Positions 10,482-19,710 of a stretch of 26,386 bases of DNA are shown piece by piece. Both the position numbers and the translations under genes were made by a program. The stretch is taken from assembly GCA_049999805.1 (NCBI GenBank), contig JBNGIO010006136.1, forward strand, positions 191,654 to 218,039. Direction: 5' to 3'. The DNA is from Folioceros fuciformis (lineage: Eukaryota > Anthocerotophyta > Anthocerotopsida > Anthocerotales). Below the pieces are notes generated by a model that was not told the DNA's origin, did not search any database, and saw only the letters and a program-made list of their open reading frames with translations. How positions within the stretch are numbered: the first letter of the stretch is position 1; each line of letters starts with the position of its first letter.

Positions 10482-13400
10482 TCAGAAGTCGAAGCTGACA
10501 GAGTGATAGTGGAAAGCAACAGGGCTTCCAAACAGGGAACTGTGCGACTGGCATTCCTCAGCGACGGTCTGTTGCAAGTTTAGTGGGCCGCACACCAGCA
10601 CTCCCACATGTGCATTTCGTCCAGCCAACCGCTTTTCCACCTCGTTGAACAGAGCTGCCTCAGCGAGAAAGACACGTTCGTGAGTGAAACTTCCTCTACC
10701 GTTGAACAAAATCAGCACGCAGGAAGTCAAGCCATTGAACCTAATCAGCAGGCACGCAGTGGATCAGAAGAGGCAGTGGTAGAAAACACACCATGAACAT
10801 CTGGACGACTGCCGTATTGGACGATTCCGGAATCCAGAAGTCTGCCAGTGAACGCCGATGTTGGAGACGCATTGGGAGCTGTCATCTCCGTTTCAGCGAC
10901 ATATCCAATGGCTGTGTCCGTGGGAGCAAAGCGAGGAGGCCGGTACAGCTGAGGCTGCACCCATGAAGTCCAAGCCAGTACAGTGGCTGCTCCGAACCCA
11001 ACGCCGACAGCGCACGCCAATAAGAACCACATCGCCTTCAGCCACGAACTGTAGTCATCGTAGTCCGGACCCGTGATGTAGTTGACGAAAAGAGCCCAAG
11101 CAAGCAGCAGGCCCATCACGGCCGCAGTGAGCACCAGGAAGTGGCCCAGATTACTGTCTTTGGCCACTTCCGGGCAGATGGGATGGAGTCTTCCGTCACT
11201 GTTGAATGCGGCCGCACAGTTGACGCCCTGCTTCGCTTTCTCCACCACGTCCTCCGGGTCTGCTACCTGCTGCCGGGTGACGAAGCCCAGGATGCGTAGA
11301 TTGAACGAGGAGTGAGGCACATCTGGGAAAGTCATGCGATTCAGGATCTGCAGCTCGTCGGCCTTGCGAACAGCCCACACCAATGTCACGTCCGTGGGTA
11401 GCTTGCCCGTCTCTCCGCCCCCGGTGTGGGTGCTGTAGCGGTGCATGAGGTCCTTTAAGATGGATATGAAGGGCGCGATTCCGCTCCCGCCGGCGACAAA
11501 CATCAAAGTGTCGTACCTTTGCGGATGCACAACACAAGTCCACACGGTCCTGATGCTTCCAAGCAGGATTCGAGCTAGGACGGCAATGCATCTACAATGG
11601 CACCTGGTCCAGGTGAGTGTCGACCACGATCATGAACGTACCTGAGGAAGTAAGGGTCTTCGTGTCCGTAAGGTCCCTCGACGGCAGCCTTGATGCCGAA
11701 CGGGCATCTCGAAGTAGTAGTCGTCGGCGAACCATCAGATGCAGCGCGATCCATCACGTCTCCATGGGCGTCGACTTCTACTCCAGCCAACCTCTCCAAG
11801 CCTGTTGTCCAACCTCCAGCCCGCTTCACCAGAATGGTGATGCGGTCCTTCTCCACGAGGGAGCTGGAGGCCATGGTGAAAGGGTGCCATTGCCACCATG
11901 ACAGTGCAGGTATCTGCACAAATACGAACGCCGCGGCGGTGTACTCCAGACCTGCCGTGGTACCGGCGTGATCCGACACAGCACGCGTCCAGCAATTGAG
12001 TAGTGAGATCTGGAGCAAAGCGACAAAAGTGCAAACAAAGGTCGCAGCAGCTAGCACGGACCTGGATGCTTGGCGAACACCAGCTCTATAGTGTCGCCCG
12101 GAAGACAACGAACGGATATGATGCCGGCTTCTTTTCTTGACTGGATGAATCGAAGGACGCGATCGAGCATGAAGATGAAGACGTAACCCATCCACATGAA
12201 ACCTGTCCACTCTCCCAGGTGGATCATGGAAAAGACCACCCACAGCACGTAGAGCTGGTGGAATCCGAAGAAGACCTCGAAGAATTTGGTCCGGACTGGA
12301 TACCACGACGTGACCATTATCGCCAAGCCAACCACTCCCGCAAGCGTTCCAGATAGGTAGTTGATTCCGGTGTGCTGCCATAACTTCCACTGCATCCACG
12401 GACACACAAATTCTCGAAATCAGTAAGTAGGTGGAGACCGTGATGCACTTGAGGTTGGATTGACTGGGTGGGCTCTTCACAGAATTGCAAATCTCTCGGT
12501 GCATTGGCCGGCGACTTCGTTAAGGCTACATGGATGTGTTGCAAGTTGCAGCATTAAAGACGCCCACGTCCAGACTTACTTCATGGAGCTTGTCCGTCCA
12601 CGCCCAATAGGCGTATATAAGGGCGGCATGCCCAATAGTGAAGACCATCATGATGAAGGCGGCCCACTTGTGATACTTCACAGCATGCTCGAACGGAATG
12701 TTCACCAGACGTAACAGCACCGACCCCCTGGAGACTGGCAGGAAGACGAACCCGAAGGGCACGATGATGCCGAAGCCAGCTATGAGAGCAGCATACAGCA
12801 GCTTGCCTTGATTTCTGCGATTGCCCCGCACAGAAACACCACAAGACACGGTGTTCAGTAGCCAGCAACAAATTTAAAGCAAGTTACGTGCGACAATCCC
12901 TCTACACCTGACAGGGGCCAGCAAATGGCATGCACACACCGAGTTATCTTGTTCTCGTCGAGCCAGTCTTGGGTGACGTACTCCTTGATGCCCAAATCAG
13001 TCCAGTATCCAACCGTCCAGCATGTTAGCGCCACCATGAAAATGATGAACGTGAGGTCTGCCGCTGACACCACCCCGAGGTAACTTCGCGTCAGCACCGG
13101 GTAGCTCCAGACGCTCACCCGAGGCCGGCCCCGAGCCACAATCTCGTCGAACCAGTTGTTAGCGCTGCACACAAGGGTCCCCGCGCCAGCGATCAGCCCT
13201 CCCGACCCGCATTTCATGATCATCCCACCTCTCCACCACCAACCCAATTGAATGCAGCACTCACACTCTTTGGATGGCTCTGGGAGAGACGACGTGAAGG
13301 TACAAGGCCGCCACCATTGCGATCAAGATGGCGATTCCTGTGAACAGAAACATGTAGTACGCTGCACAGGGCAGGTGGTGAGCACGACCGCATTTTCTCA

Positions 13401-13675
13401 TTCACGTAGTACAACTCCCGCATGCACGATATTCCTCTTTACCCAGCTAGCACTGGCACAGGCTTCAGGGTACGGTTGCAGGACTTACTTGCTTCCCCAT
13501 ACGCTTTGTTGTCCATCCTCGTGTACAGGGGCTCGATGACGACCGACCATTCCTTGGTGGGAAACAGCCACCAGAGCAAGAGCCACCACAGGCTTAGGAC
13601 GAGCAACAGCAGCATGAGCAGTTGCGCCAGCACTGCTGAAGTGCACCGGTACCCCGAGTTGCAGAGATTGGCCAT
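10482..13675 (-). CDS. FRO: Ferric-chelate reductase (FRO family, NADPH oxidase superfamily)
   Basis: Eight exons on the minus strand: 13675-13489, 13361-13265, 13164-12940, 12814-12580, 12389-12062, 11951-11642, 11516-10792, 10654-10482. All are GT-AG and in phase, giving about 759 aa, a little longer than typical FROs. It moves electrons from cytosolic NADPH through FAD and two hemes across a membrane to reduce ferric chelates. Visible signatures are paired heme histidines at about H218/H232 (YHKW, GHAAL) and H292/H305 (FHQLY, IHLGEW), with 13-14 residue spacing. WHPFTMAS binds FAD, FVAGGSGIAPFISIL and VEGPYGHEDPYF belong to the nucleotide region, and the C-terminal end carries VGVLVCGP. 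The start at 13675 has a strong GCACCATGG context and lies downstream of a TATA box. In-frame ATGs further upstream precede or abut the likely transcription start. Similarity looks closest to FRO6/FRO7-type proteins, but the subcellular site is not decided. Confidence 0.95.
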
Positions 13676-13810
13676 GGTGCACGCTTCAGGCCTGTCGAGT
13701 CTTTGCTCCTCGCTCGTTGCCCACACTGAGAAGATGGCGGGCAACAGCTGCGACCTTGTCCGAAATCCTTGGCCAGACAGATGCATCCAGCCGCGCCATA
13801 AGCACAGATC

Positions 13811-13819
13811 TTTATAGGC
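13811..13819 (-). promoter_or_regulatory. TATA box of the FRO gene
   Basis: The minus-strand sequence reads GCCTATAAAGATC, with TATAAA at 13816-13811. It lies about 140 nt upstream of the ATG at 13675, giving a predicted 5' UTR of roughly 105 nt. This supports the choice of that ATG over the upstream in-frame ones. Confidence 0.6.
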
Positions 13820-14076
13820 ACGCCCGGCCTCCTCAACTTGACCGTACCGTGTGTCGTACAAGTTGCATCCGATTAGTCCGTTGACACTGCAATGGCCGGG
13901 CGTGTGGGCGACCATGACCGTGGCGTGGGGAACACACCCCGCAGCCTGGAAGCCTGCGTCCCCGAGCCCCCAACCCAAGGAACCCCTGATGTATATTTAA
14001 CTTCCAAACCACCAACTTATCTACTCTAATTAAAATCAAGCTGGCTGTCCGACAACTCTGAACTTCATGGATTTCC

Positions 14077-14088
14077 TTAACCCTAAAC
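14077..14088. promoter_or_regulatory. Telo-box-like AACCCTAAA element
   Basis: TTAACCCTAAAC matches the plant telo-box (AAACCCTAA type) found in promoters of ribosomal and growth-related genes. It sits about 270 bp upstream of the FRO TATA box. One copy can occur by chance, so the assignment is tentative. Confidence 0.25.
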
Positions 14089-14133
14089 TATGGCTTATTA
14101 TATATAAAGTATATTTTTCCTCAGTGTTATGGA

Positions 14134-14217
14134 GGAGTGGTGGCGCAGTTGGCTAGCGCGCATGTCTTATAGCAACGGAGAGTACGGGTGTCGGAAGGTC
14201 AAGACTCTTTCTCCCCA
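14134..14217 (+). pseudogene. tRNA-Met-like pseudogene (tRNA-derived)
   Basis: GTGGTGGCGCAGTTGGCTAG followed by CGCG matches, from memory, the 5' half of plant elongator tRNA-Met. The anticodon position reads TAT (CTTATAG) where tRNA-Met has CAT. After an apparent short intron the 3' half degenerates: a GGTCAAGACTC stretch stands where the B box should be, then TTTCTCCCCA, which pairs only partly with the 5' GGAG. This looks like a decayed tRNA gene or the head of a SINE rather than a working tRNA. A tRNA-Ile(UAU) reading is possible from the anticodon, but the body is Met-like. Confidence 0.55.
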
Positions 14218-14782
14218 TGAAATTATGGATTTTTCAAAAGGGTTTACATGCATATATCTTGCTGGTTATCTTCCGATCCCATGCTGGAAAAAAAGACCCT
14301 TTTACGACGAGGAAATGTCGTGGGTAACGGCCACCTTTTTCAAACACCGCCCAACGGTAACAGAGTTTGAGCTCAGGGGAAGTGACGCACGTAGAAGACC
14401 GTCGCGCAGCAGGTCCAGGGCCTTTGGGGCTGGGACTCGGACTTGAGCTCGGTCCCTTTGGCTTCTAACACGGTTGCTCCATGGGCAAGTCCGAGAGAAG
14501 GCGGGAAATTATGATGCGGCTGCCGCGGAGTTCTGAGGAACACGGCAACACGCATGGTTTCTCGTCACGTTAGAGTAGAATGGTTTCGTTCCGAGGGAGT
14601 GGCCTGAGGCTGCGATCTCTGGTAGTCGGTGTGAACGAAACATCTTCATGGGGTGATCAAAATGAAGCGCAGCATTCCTCCGGTACGTTTCGCTCTTGCG
14701 CGCTCTTGCACATGATAGTAGCTTTTGCACATGATAGAAATAGTAGATTCCGTAATAGTTTGTAAGATTAGTGGTTATAGCA
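14218..14782. other. Intergenic DNA between the tRNA-like relic and the solo LTR
   Basis: I see no gene. Open frames of 60-105 codons on both strands have no recognisable motif. If the kinase downstream ever had ectodomain exons, they would have to lie here, but nothing resembling LRR, lectin, malectin or proline-rich ectodomains is visible. Confidence 0.45.
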
Positions 14783-15010
14783 TGTTGGGGCTTATGGCAA
14801 GTCCTAAGGATTTGTTGTCTAGAGCCTAGTATATAACACTAAATTGGTCACTCTAGGTATATAAAGGGCCTCTCTTGAGGCTGTTGAGTAGTATTGTTAC
14901 TAAGTCTCTTGTGGATATCTTGTGGGTCTCTGTTGTCTTTGCCTCTGTACTCTTGCTCTCCTGCTATAAAGCCTTTCCTTTGTTTCCATGATCCTGGTAT
15001 AATCCTAACA
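14783..15010 (+). mobile_element. Probable solo LTR (copia-like)
   Basis: About 228 bp, beginning TGTTGGG and ending CCTAACA, a short imperfect terminal inverted repeat of the TG...CA kind. Inside is a strong TATA box (TATATAAA, 14858-14865) followed by a CT-rich leader, the layout of a plant LTR. No primer-binding site (TGGTATCAGAGC type) follows and no gag or pol lies next to it, so it would be a solo LTR. Only GCA is shared by both flanks; a five-base target duplication is not seen. The sequence differs from the LTR at 23986. Confidence 0.5.
14858..14865 (+). promoter_or_regulatory. TATA box inside the LTR, upstream of the kinase
   Basis: TATATAAAGG is the best TATA match upstream of the kinase. 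It lies 244 nt before the ATG at 15102, which puts a start near 14890, inside the LTR. No better core promoter is seen between it and the kinase. Confidence 0.5.
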
Positions 15011-15101
15011 GCACCCATACTTATCTCTCTGCTTCCTGGCTTTGTGTGGAAGACATGCAGGCGTTGGCAATCTTCTGCTATCTCACAAAGTATGCCCTGT
15101 T

Positions 15102-17199
15102 ATGTCTTGCAACGCAGGTGAACACCGTCAGCACCCTATAACGTCAGCGGTGGGAGTACTCATTGCTCTTGGGTTTGCCATGGGCGTGTTCGTCTGCTTG
15201 TATGCCCAGTTTCGGCGAAAGAAACACAAGCGAAAGGCTACAGAGCTGCCTTTGAAAGACTCCTCTGCTCGCCATTGCTTGCTCCCTTCCTTGACTCATG
15301 AACAGGCTAAACCGCTTAATGGTGAGTTCTTCGTCTCAGCGTCCGCGGGCCACAAATGTGCCGTTTGGCTTCTTTATCACTTGAGCATCAGACAAGGCTG
15401 ATGAGTGAATTTTCGCAGGCAGGCAGCTTCTGTCCAGTATCACCTTTAATTTTGATTCACTGAGATGGGTTCCCAAGCACATAGAATTCTCATTGCCCGA
15501 GCTCAGTCTCGCTACCAACAACTTCCATGAAGCAAATGTCCTGGGCGAGGGAGGGTTCGGGAAGGTGTACATGGGAATCCTGCCTGTCCCCCCGTATACC
15601 AAGATTGCTATCAAGGTGTTACGGTCTGGGAGCACACAGGGTTCGAAAGAGTTCGTCACAGAGGTTGAGGTGTTGAGCAGACTTGATCACGACAATCTGG
15701 TAAGCTTTTGCACAAGTTTCCCTCCGACCGTCTGCTTCCAAGTTGACCATGAATACGGATTTACCTGCTGCACTTGGTAGGTGCGACTTGTAGGACACTG
15801 TGTGACTGACGAAGAGAGGATCCTTGTGTATCGCCATGTTGCCAACGGCAGTCTGGCTAATCATCTACATGGTAAGCGAAGTAGCTGTGTGTAGCTTTAA
15901 GCTTTTATAAGTTGAGACTTGGCTACTGGAGCTCGTCTGCTAAGAACGGTATTTGCAACTGCAGGAGGGGCATCAAACGGTTGCCCACTATCATGGGAGA
16001 TGAGGGTGAAAATCGCTCTAGGGGCTGGTCTTGGTATATACCATTTGCACCAACAGCATCCTAAGATTCTGCATCGTGACATTAAGGCTGCCAACATCTT
16101 GCTCACCCGGAGCTTCAATGCCAAGGCAAATTCCCCTCCTTTGAGTGCATGCTACAGCTCCCTTGCTGCTGTCTGTAGAGTTTAGTAGGTTTCACAGATT
16201 TTTTCTGTAATGCTGCCATCCTTTCAGGTTTGTGATTTTGGATTTGCGAAGCAAGTATCCGCAACCCCTCTTCATCCCAGCAGCGTAGGCCAAACACTGA
16301 AAGCGCAGTGCTGCACCCCCTCAAGGTCATGTGCAATGGGCACGTTGGGATATGTTGCACCAGAAGCGTTTGCCACAGGAGAGTTTTCATCTGCCAGCGA
16401 TGTCTACAGCTTCGGTGTGGTACTACTTGAACTCCTTTCTGGAAGGAAACCCGTCGATGTAACACGCCCTGACAAGGAAAAAAGTGTGGTTGGCTGGGTG
16501 AGCAGTGCTGACTTGCCCTCATGGACGTGGGATTTAGAAGCAGATCTTCTTTCTTGTGAATCGTAACCGTGCCTCACTTGTGCATTTGGACGGTTGCAGG
16601 CAAGGAACGCAGTCATGGATGGCAGGCTGAACAAGCTGATGGATCCTAACATGCCAAACTCGTCTGCCATCACACAAGAGTCAGTGATCGAATTCGCCAG
16701 AGTAGCAGTGGCTTGTGTTAGCATGGAACCCTCTTCAAGGCCAAGCATGGGTGACGTAGTGTATGTGCTACAGAACTTACAGGCCGGTACGTTTTATGTG
16801 ATGCTGTCATGCTACCCGATAATTGATGCTTCTGCATTTTGGTTGGGCGAATTCGCTTACGGTTGCAGATTGTGGGATTGTCTTTCAGGCCATAAGGTAC
16901 GGCAATCGCAGCAAGGAGGCGCATGGGAGGTTGAGCGAGAAAGCTCAGATTGCCAACCAATCTCCTCCTCGTCGCCATCAGGCGATAGCTCGAAGGTGTT
17001 CTACGATTTTCCTTCTTCAAATTTCGCTTCTCCGGCTCCGGATTTCAGTGTCGATGAGCCAGGCACTGATGAGGAGGTGCAGTCCGTTCTCAGTGTGGCG
17101 GAGGAAGGCTGTGCAAAAAATGTCAAAGCGTTCTCTTGGCTTAAAGACACCATGTCAAGCGTTGCTTCGACCACCAAGGGCTTGATGATGAGGGGATGA
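15102..17199 (+). CDS. Receptor-like protein kinase (Pelle/RLK) with very short ectodomain
   Basis: Seven exons: 15102-15321, 15419-15699, 15781-15871, 15965-16125, 16228-16497, 16600-16786, 16889-17199; about 506 aa. A 12-residue N-terminus precedes one helix (about 13-35) and a basic stop-transfer RRKKHKRK. The kinase domain has GEGGFGKVY (116), Lys139 in AIKVL, Glu155, [11 protein letters not shown] (Asp236), DFG (254-256) and GYVAPEAF, so it is a complete RD Ser/Thr kinase. The C-terminal tail is acidic and Ser-rich ([17 protein letters not shown]). Intron 4 uses a GC donor. The kinase domain resembles PERK/extensin-type RLKs, but no Pro-rich ectodomain is present. The start is uncertain: ATG 15102 is the first in frame, but GCAACGCAG at 15108-15116 could be an acceptor from lost or unseen upstream exons, and an overlapping short uORF begins at 15055. 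A probable LTR ends just upstream. Confidence 0.88.
16126..16227 (+). other. GC-AG intron in the kinase gene
   Basis: The conserved NAK|VCDFG junction forces the donor to AAG|GCAAAT, with the acceptor TTTCAG|GTTTGT. No GT donor nearby keeps the frame. GC-AG introns are a known minor class that the major spliceosome accepts, often with a strong AG before the GC, as seen here. Confidence 0.75.
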
Positions 17200-18072
17200 A
17201 TGGCATACCCAACTCCAGGGGAATCCATTATATTAAGGGCTGAGTGTATGTCCAGTGGCTGTCTTTGCAGGCACATTTATTGTACAATGAGAAAGGGGCG
17301 ATTCTTAGCTCTCGCTATTGAGACCTGCGTCTTCATGTAAAATTTATAGGCCAGTCTAATTGGTAGGACAAATTGGAGACCAGGGATTTGATTCCTCTGC
17401 AATGTGAGTGTGAGGCGTGTACATGTTCGCGGCGGAGTATTGCAGTTGGATACAGCCATTCCGGGTCTCGTCACGTCATACCTGAAAGGTTGAGGAGAAA
17501 CGAGCACAACTGCAGGCAGATGTTTGATACTTATGTGTTAGCCAAGACTTCTCCGGCTCCGGATTTCAGTGTCGATGAGCCAGGCACTGATGAGGAGGTG
17601 CAGTCCGTCCTCAGTGTGGCGGAAGAAAGCTGTGCAAGTAATGTCAAAGCTTTCTCTTGGCTTGAACACACTGTCAAGCGTTGCTTTGACCACCAAGGAC
17701 TTGATGATGAATGGATGAATGGCATATCCAACTCCAGGCGAATCCACTATAGTAAGGGCTGTGTGTATGTCCAGTGGCTGTCTTTACAGGCACATGTATT
17801 GTACAATGAAAAAGGGGGGATTCTTAGCTCTCGCTCTTGAGACCTGCGTCTCGATGTAAAATTTATATACCAGTCTAATTGGTAGGACAAATTGGAAACA
17901 AGGGAATTGATCCCGCTGCAATCTGAGTGTGAAACGTGTGGGTGTTCGCGGCGGAGTATTGCAGTTGTGTATAGCCATTCCGGGTCTCGTCTTGTCTCGT
18001 CATACCTGAAAGGTTGAGGATAAACGAGCACAACTGCAGGCAGATGTCTGATACTTCCGTGTTCGCCAGACT
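17028..18072 (+). repeat. Tandem duplication of the kinase 3' end (521-bp period)
   Basis: Two direct copies, about 17028-17548 and 17549-18072. Each starts CTTCTCCGGCTCCGG and ends with a GCAGGCAGATGT...GCC(A)AGAC stretch. They are nearly identical by eye apart from scattered substitutions and small indels. Copy 1 contains the last 57 codons of the kinase plus its 3' UTR. Copy 2 carries the same tail but with a 2-nt deletion at the equivalent of GACACCATGTC, so its frame is shifted, and it lies beyond the stop. Copy 2 is therefore a pseudo-3' end. It separates the kinase from mS35 and may supply a second polyadenylation region. Confidence 0.9.
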
Positions 18073-18126
18073 TCGTCTTACGAACATGTAACCCTACCTT
18101 CTAAGTCTGTGTGCCTTGTCCAGAAA

Positions 18127-19111
18127 ATGCTTAGGGTCAGCCTCCGGGCGATCCTGCAGGCTAGGCCTGGAGTTCGCCAAGCGTTCGTCACTGGTCGATC
18201 GCCACACGGCGTCCATGCCAATGCCTCGCCCACTGCAGGGCTGCCGGGGCAATGTGCTTTGTCTGAGGGTTGTGGCAGAGGGTGCTCCAGCCAGGCCGGA
18301 GCTTCTGCAGGTTGCTCTCCTGCTTTTCTCCCGTCTTTTGGACACGCCAGGTCGTTTCTCAACCTACGGCAGCTTGGCTCTCAGGTAGCAGCTCTCCACC
18401 AGAGGTAGGCAGCAGCGGTGCGGAGCAGCTGCAGCCACCCACTTCGAGCCTGAAGGTGACGAAGACTGGTACGTACGATTTGGACTACGACAACGACCGT
18501 GGCATGATACCAGTGGAGGGGAGCAACACTCACCTGTATGATGCACGAGGGCTCGTGGAGAAGTGGCTTGGTCATCCCACGTTCTGGGGCATGATTTCAG
18601 GTGGGGAGCTTTTCATCGAGTTCAATTAGGGTTTCAGTGTCTTCCGGCCTACGCTCTCCAGCGTTGTTGAGCTACATTGGCAGCAGCTACTGGCTGGAGT
18701 GTGCAGAGGATGCTATTGCCAAGACCGAGGCCTCCAGGGACGGGCCTTTCGGGGAAGGCCCGATTTTGCGTTGGCAGACCAGGGTTGTGCTGGGACCTGG
18801 TGGAGACGGATTCCACCCTGCCAATCGTAAAGTAAGCGTGGCGGTTTATGTGAAGGAGCTTGGGATTTCCCGGCGTGCCAAGGCCCGGCTTTTGGCTCTC
18901 GTGGGGAAGAGGTACAATCCGGGCAAGGATGAGCTGACCATCACCAGCGAAAGGTACGCCGAGACTCTCATTTCCCTTCCGCTGCATTTTGAGGTAGGGT
19001 CTGAGCATGGATTGATGCTTGTGAAAACCCAGGTACGAAGAGCGTGAGGAGAATCGCAAGGATGTTCTGAAGACGCTGATTGCTCTCATTCATGAAGCCA
19101 AGGCAGCCTAG
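18127..19111 (+). CDS. MRPS35: Mitochondrial small-subunit ribosomal protein mS35
   Basis: Four exons: 18127-18384, 18435-18600, 18662-18953, 19033-19111; about 264 aa. The N-terminus (MLRVSLRAILQARPGVRQAF) is Arg/Ser/Ala-rich without acids, like a mitochondrial targeting peptide. The conserved body has DLDYDNDRGMIPVEGSN, DARGLVEKWLGHPTFW, RKVSVAVYVKELGISRRAK, LVGKRYNPGKDELTITSERY and a basic/acidic C-terminal helix. This matches the mS35 (MRP-S28/S35) domain, a component of the mitochondrial 30S-type subunit. Junctions 2 and 3 (61-nt and 79-nt introns) are firm. The first intron is the best phase-compatible choice (50 nt, GT at 18385, AG at 18434) but unusually short; part of the N-terminal exon could be different. 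The start lies about 55 bp after the kinase-tail duplication, so the promoter must overlap that repeat. Confidence 0.85.
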
Positions 19112-19710
19112 GATGGAGGTTTCCTGAGCGTTTGGGAACGAAATGAAGCGTTAGGTGTGGTGTGCTTACTTAGTCGGACAAATCTTTTTTTGTCTTTGTC
19201 GGCAGGAGCTGTGCCTAGGCGGGAAAGCCTGGCGAAGGCGGGCCCCTGTTTGGGCAGAACTGCGCGGTTCGCCTCGTTACGGCACGTTCGCCTTTTGTTC
19301 AGAGTCTGTGTAGCGCCTGTGGGTTCTGCAATAGGGCCAATGGGACCCAGTAAATCGTTCTTTTTCCCGTCACCAGCTGGCCCTTTTCTCAGGTTGTAAG
19401 CTGCGGCTTCCGCGGCCTTGTACGCGTCCTTCGTTCCTGGTGGTAGGAGGGGGGCCCGGCGCTACTCCCCGAATGAGCATCACACGGCGGTTATACCTTT
19501 TTCCTGACGGCATTACCCTGAGGTGCGCATTTCCACGAGACAGGTTGCTCTGGGCCTCGCTGCACCGGTCTTGCCATTCCAGGCTCTCCTCTGCAAGTTC
19601 TGAGGAGCGCTGGGCCGTGGTCAGACAAGCTCGTTTTTTTTTTCCGGCGGAATTCATGACTACACGAGCTGAACATCTGAGGACGCAGTCACACTGGAGC
19701 GCAAGCTGGC
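19112..19710 (+). other. mS35 3' UTR and promoter/5' leader of the patatin gene
   Basis: This is about 600 bp without a recognisable gene. It contains short T runs (for example at 19633-19642) and GC-rich stretches. Minus-strand open frames here are unsupported. No clear TATA box or splice pair could be fixed for the patatin leader. Confidence 0.45.

Noticed and set aside
9572-13675. A functional gene cluster (membrane protein, GT47 and FRO on one strand)
   Set aside because: There is no known pathway link between cell-wall glycosylation and ferric reduction, and the four-helix and FRO genes each have their own TATA-like element.
13676-13978. Longer N-terminus for the FRO protein
   Set aside because: The open frame continues upstream, but its ATGs lie at or before the predicted transcription start (TATA at 13811-13819), and the ATG at 13675 has the better context and matches FRO N-termini.
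17373-17840. 155-codon ORF in the second copy of the kinase tail
   Set aside because: It is a frame created by the tandem duplication and part of the 3' UTR; the tail is frameshifted and has no independent signature.
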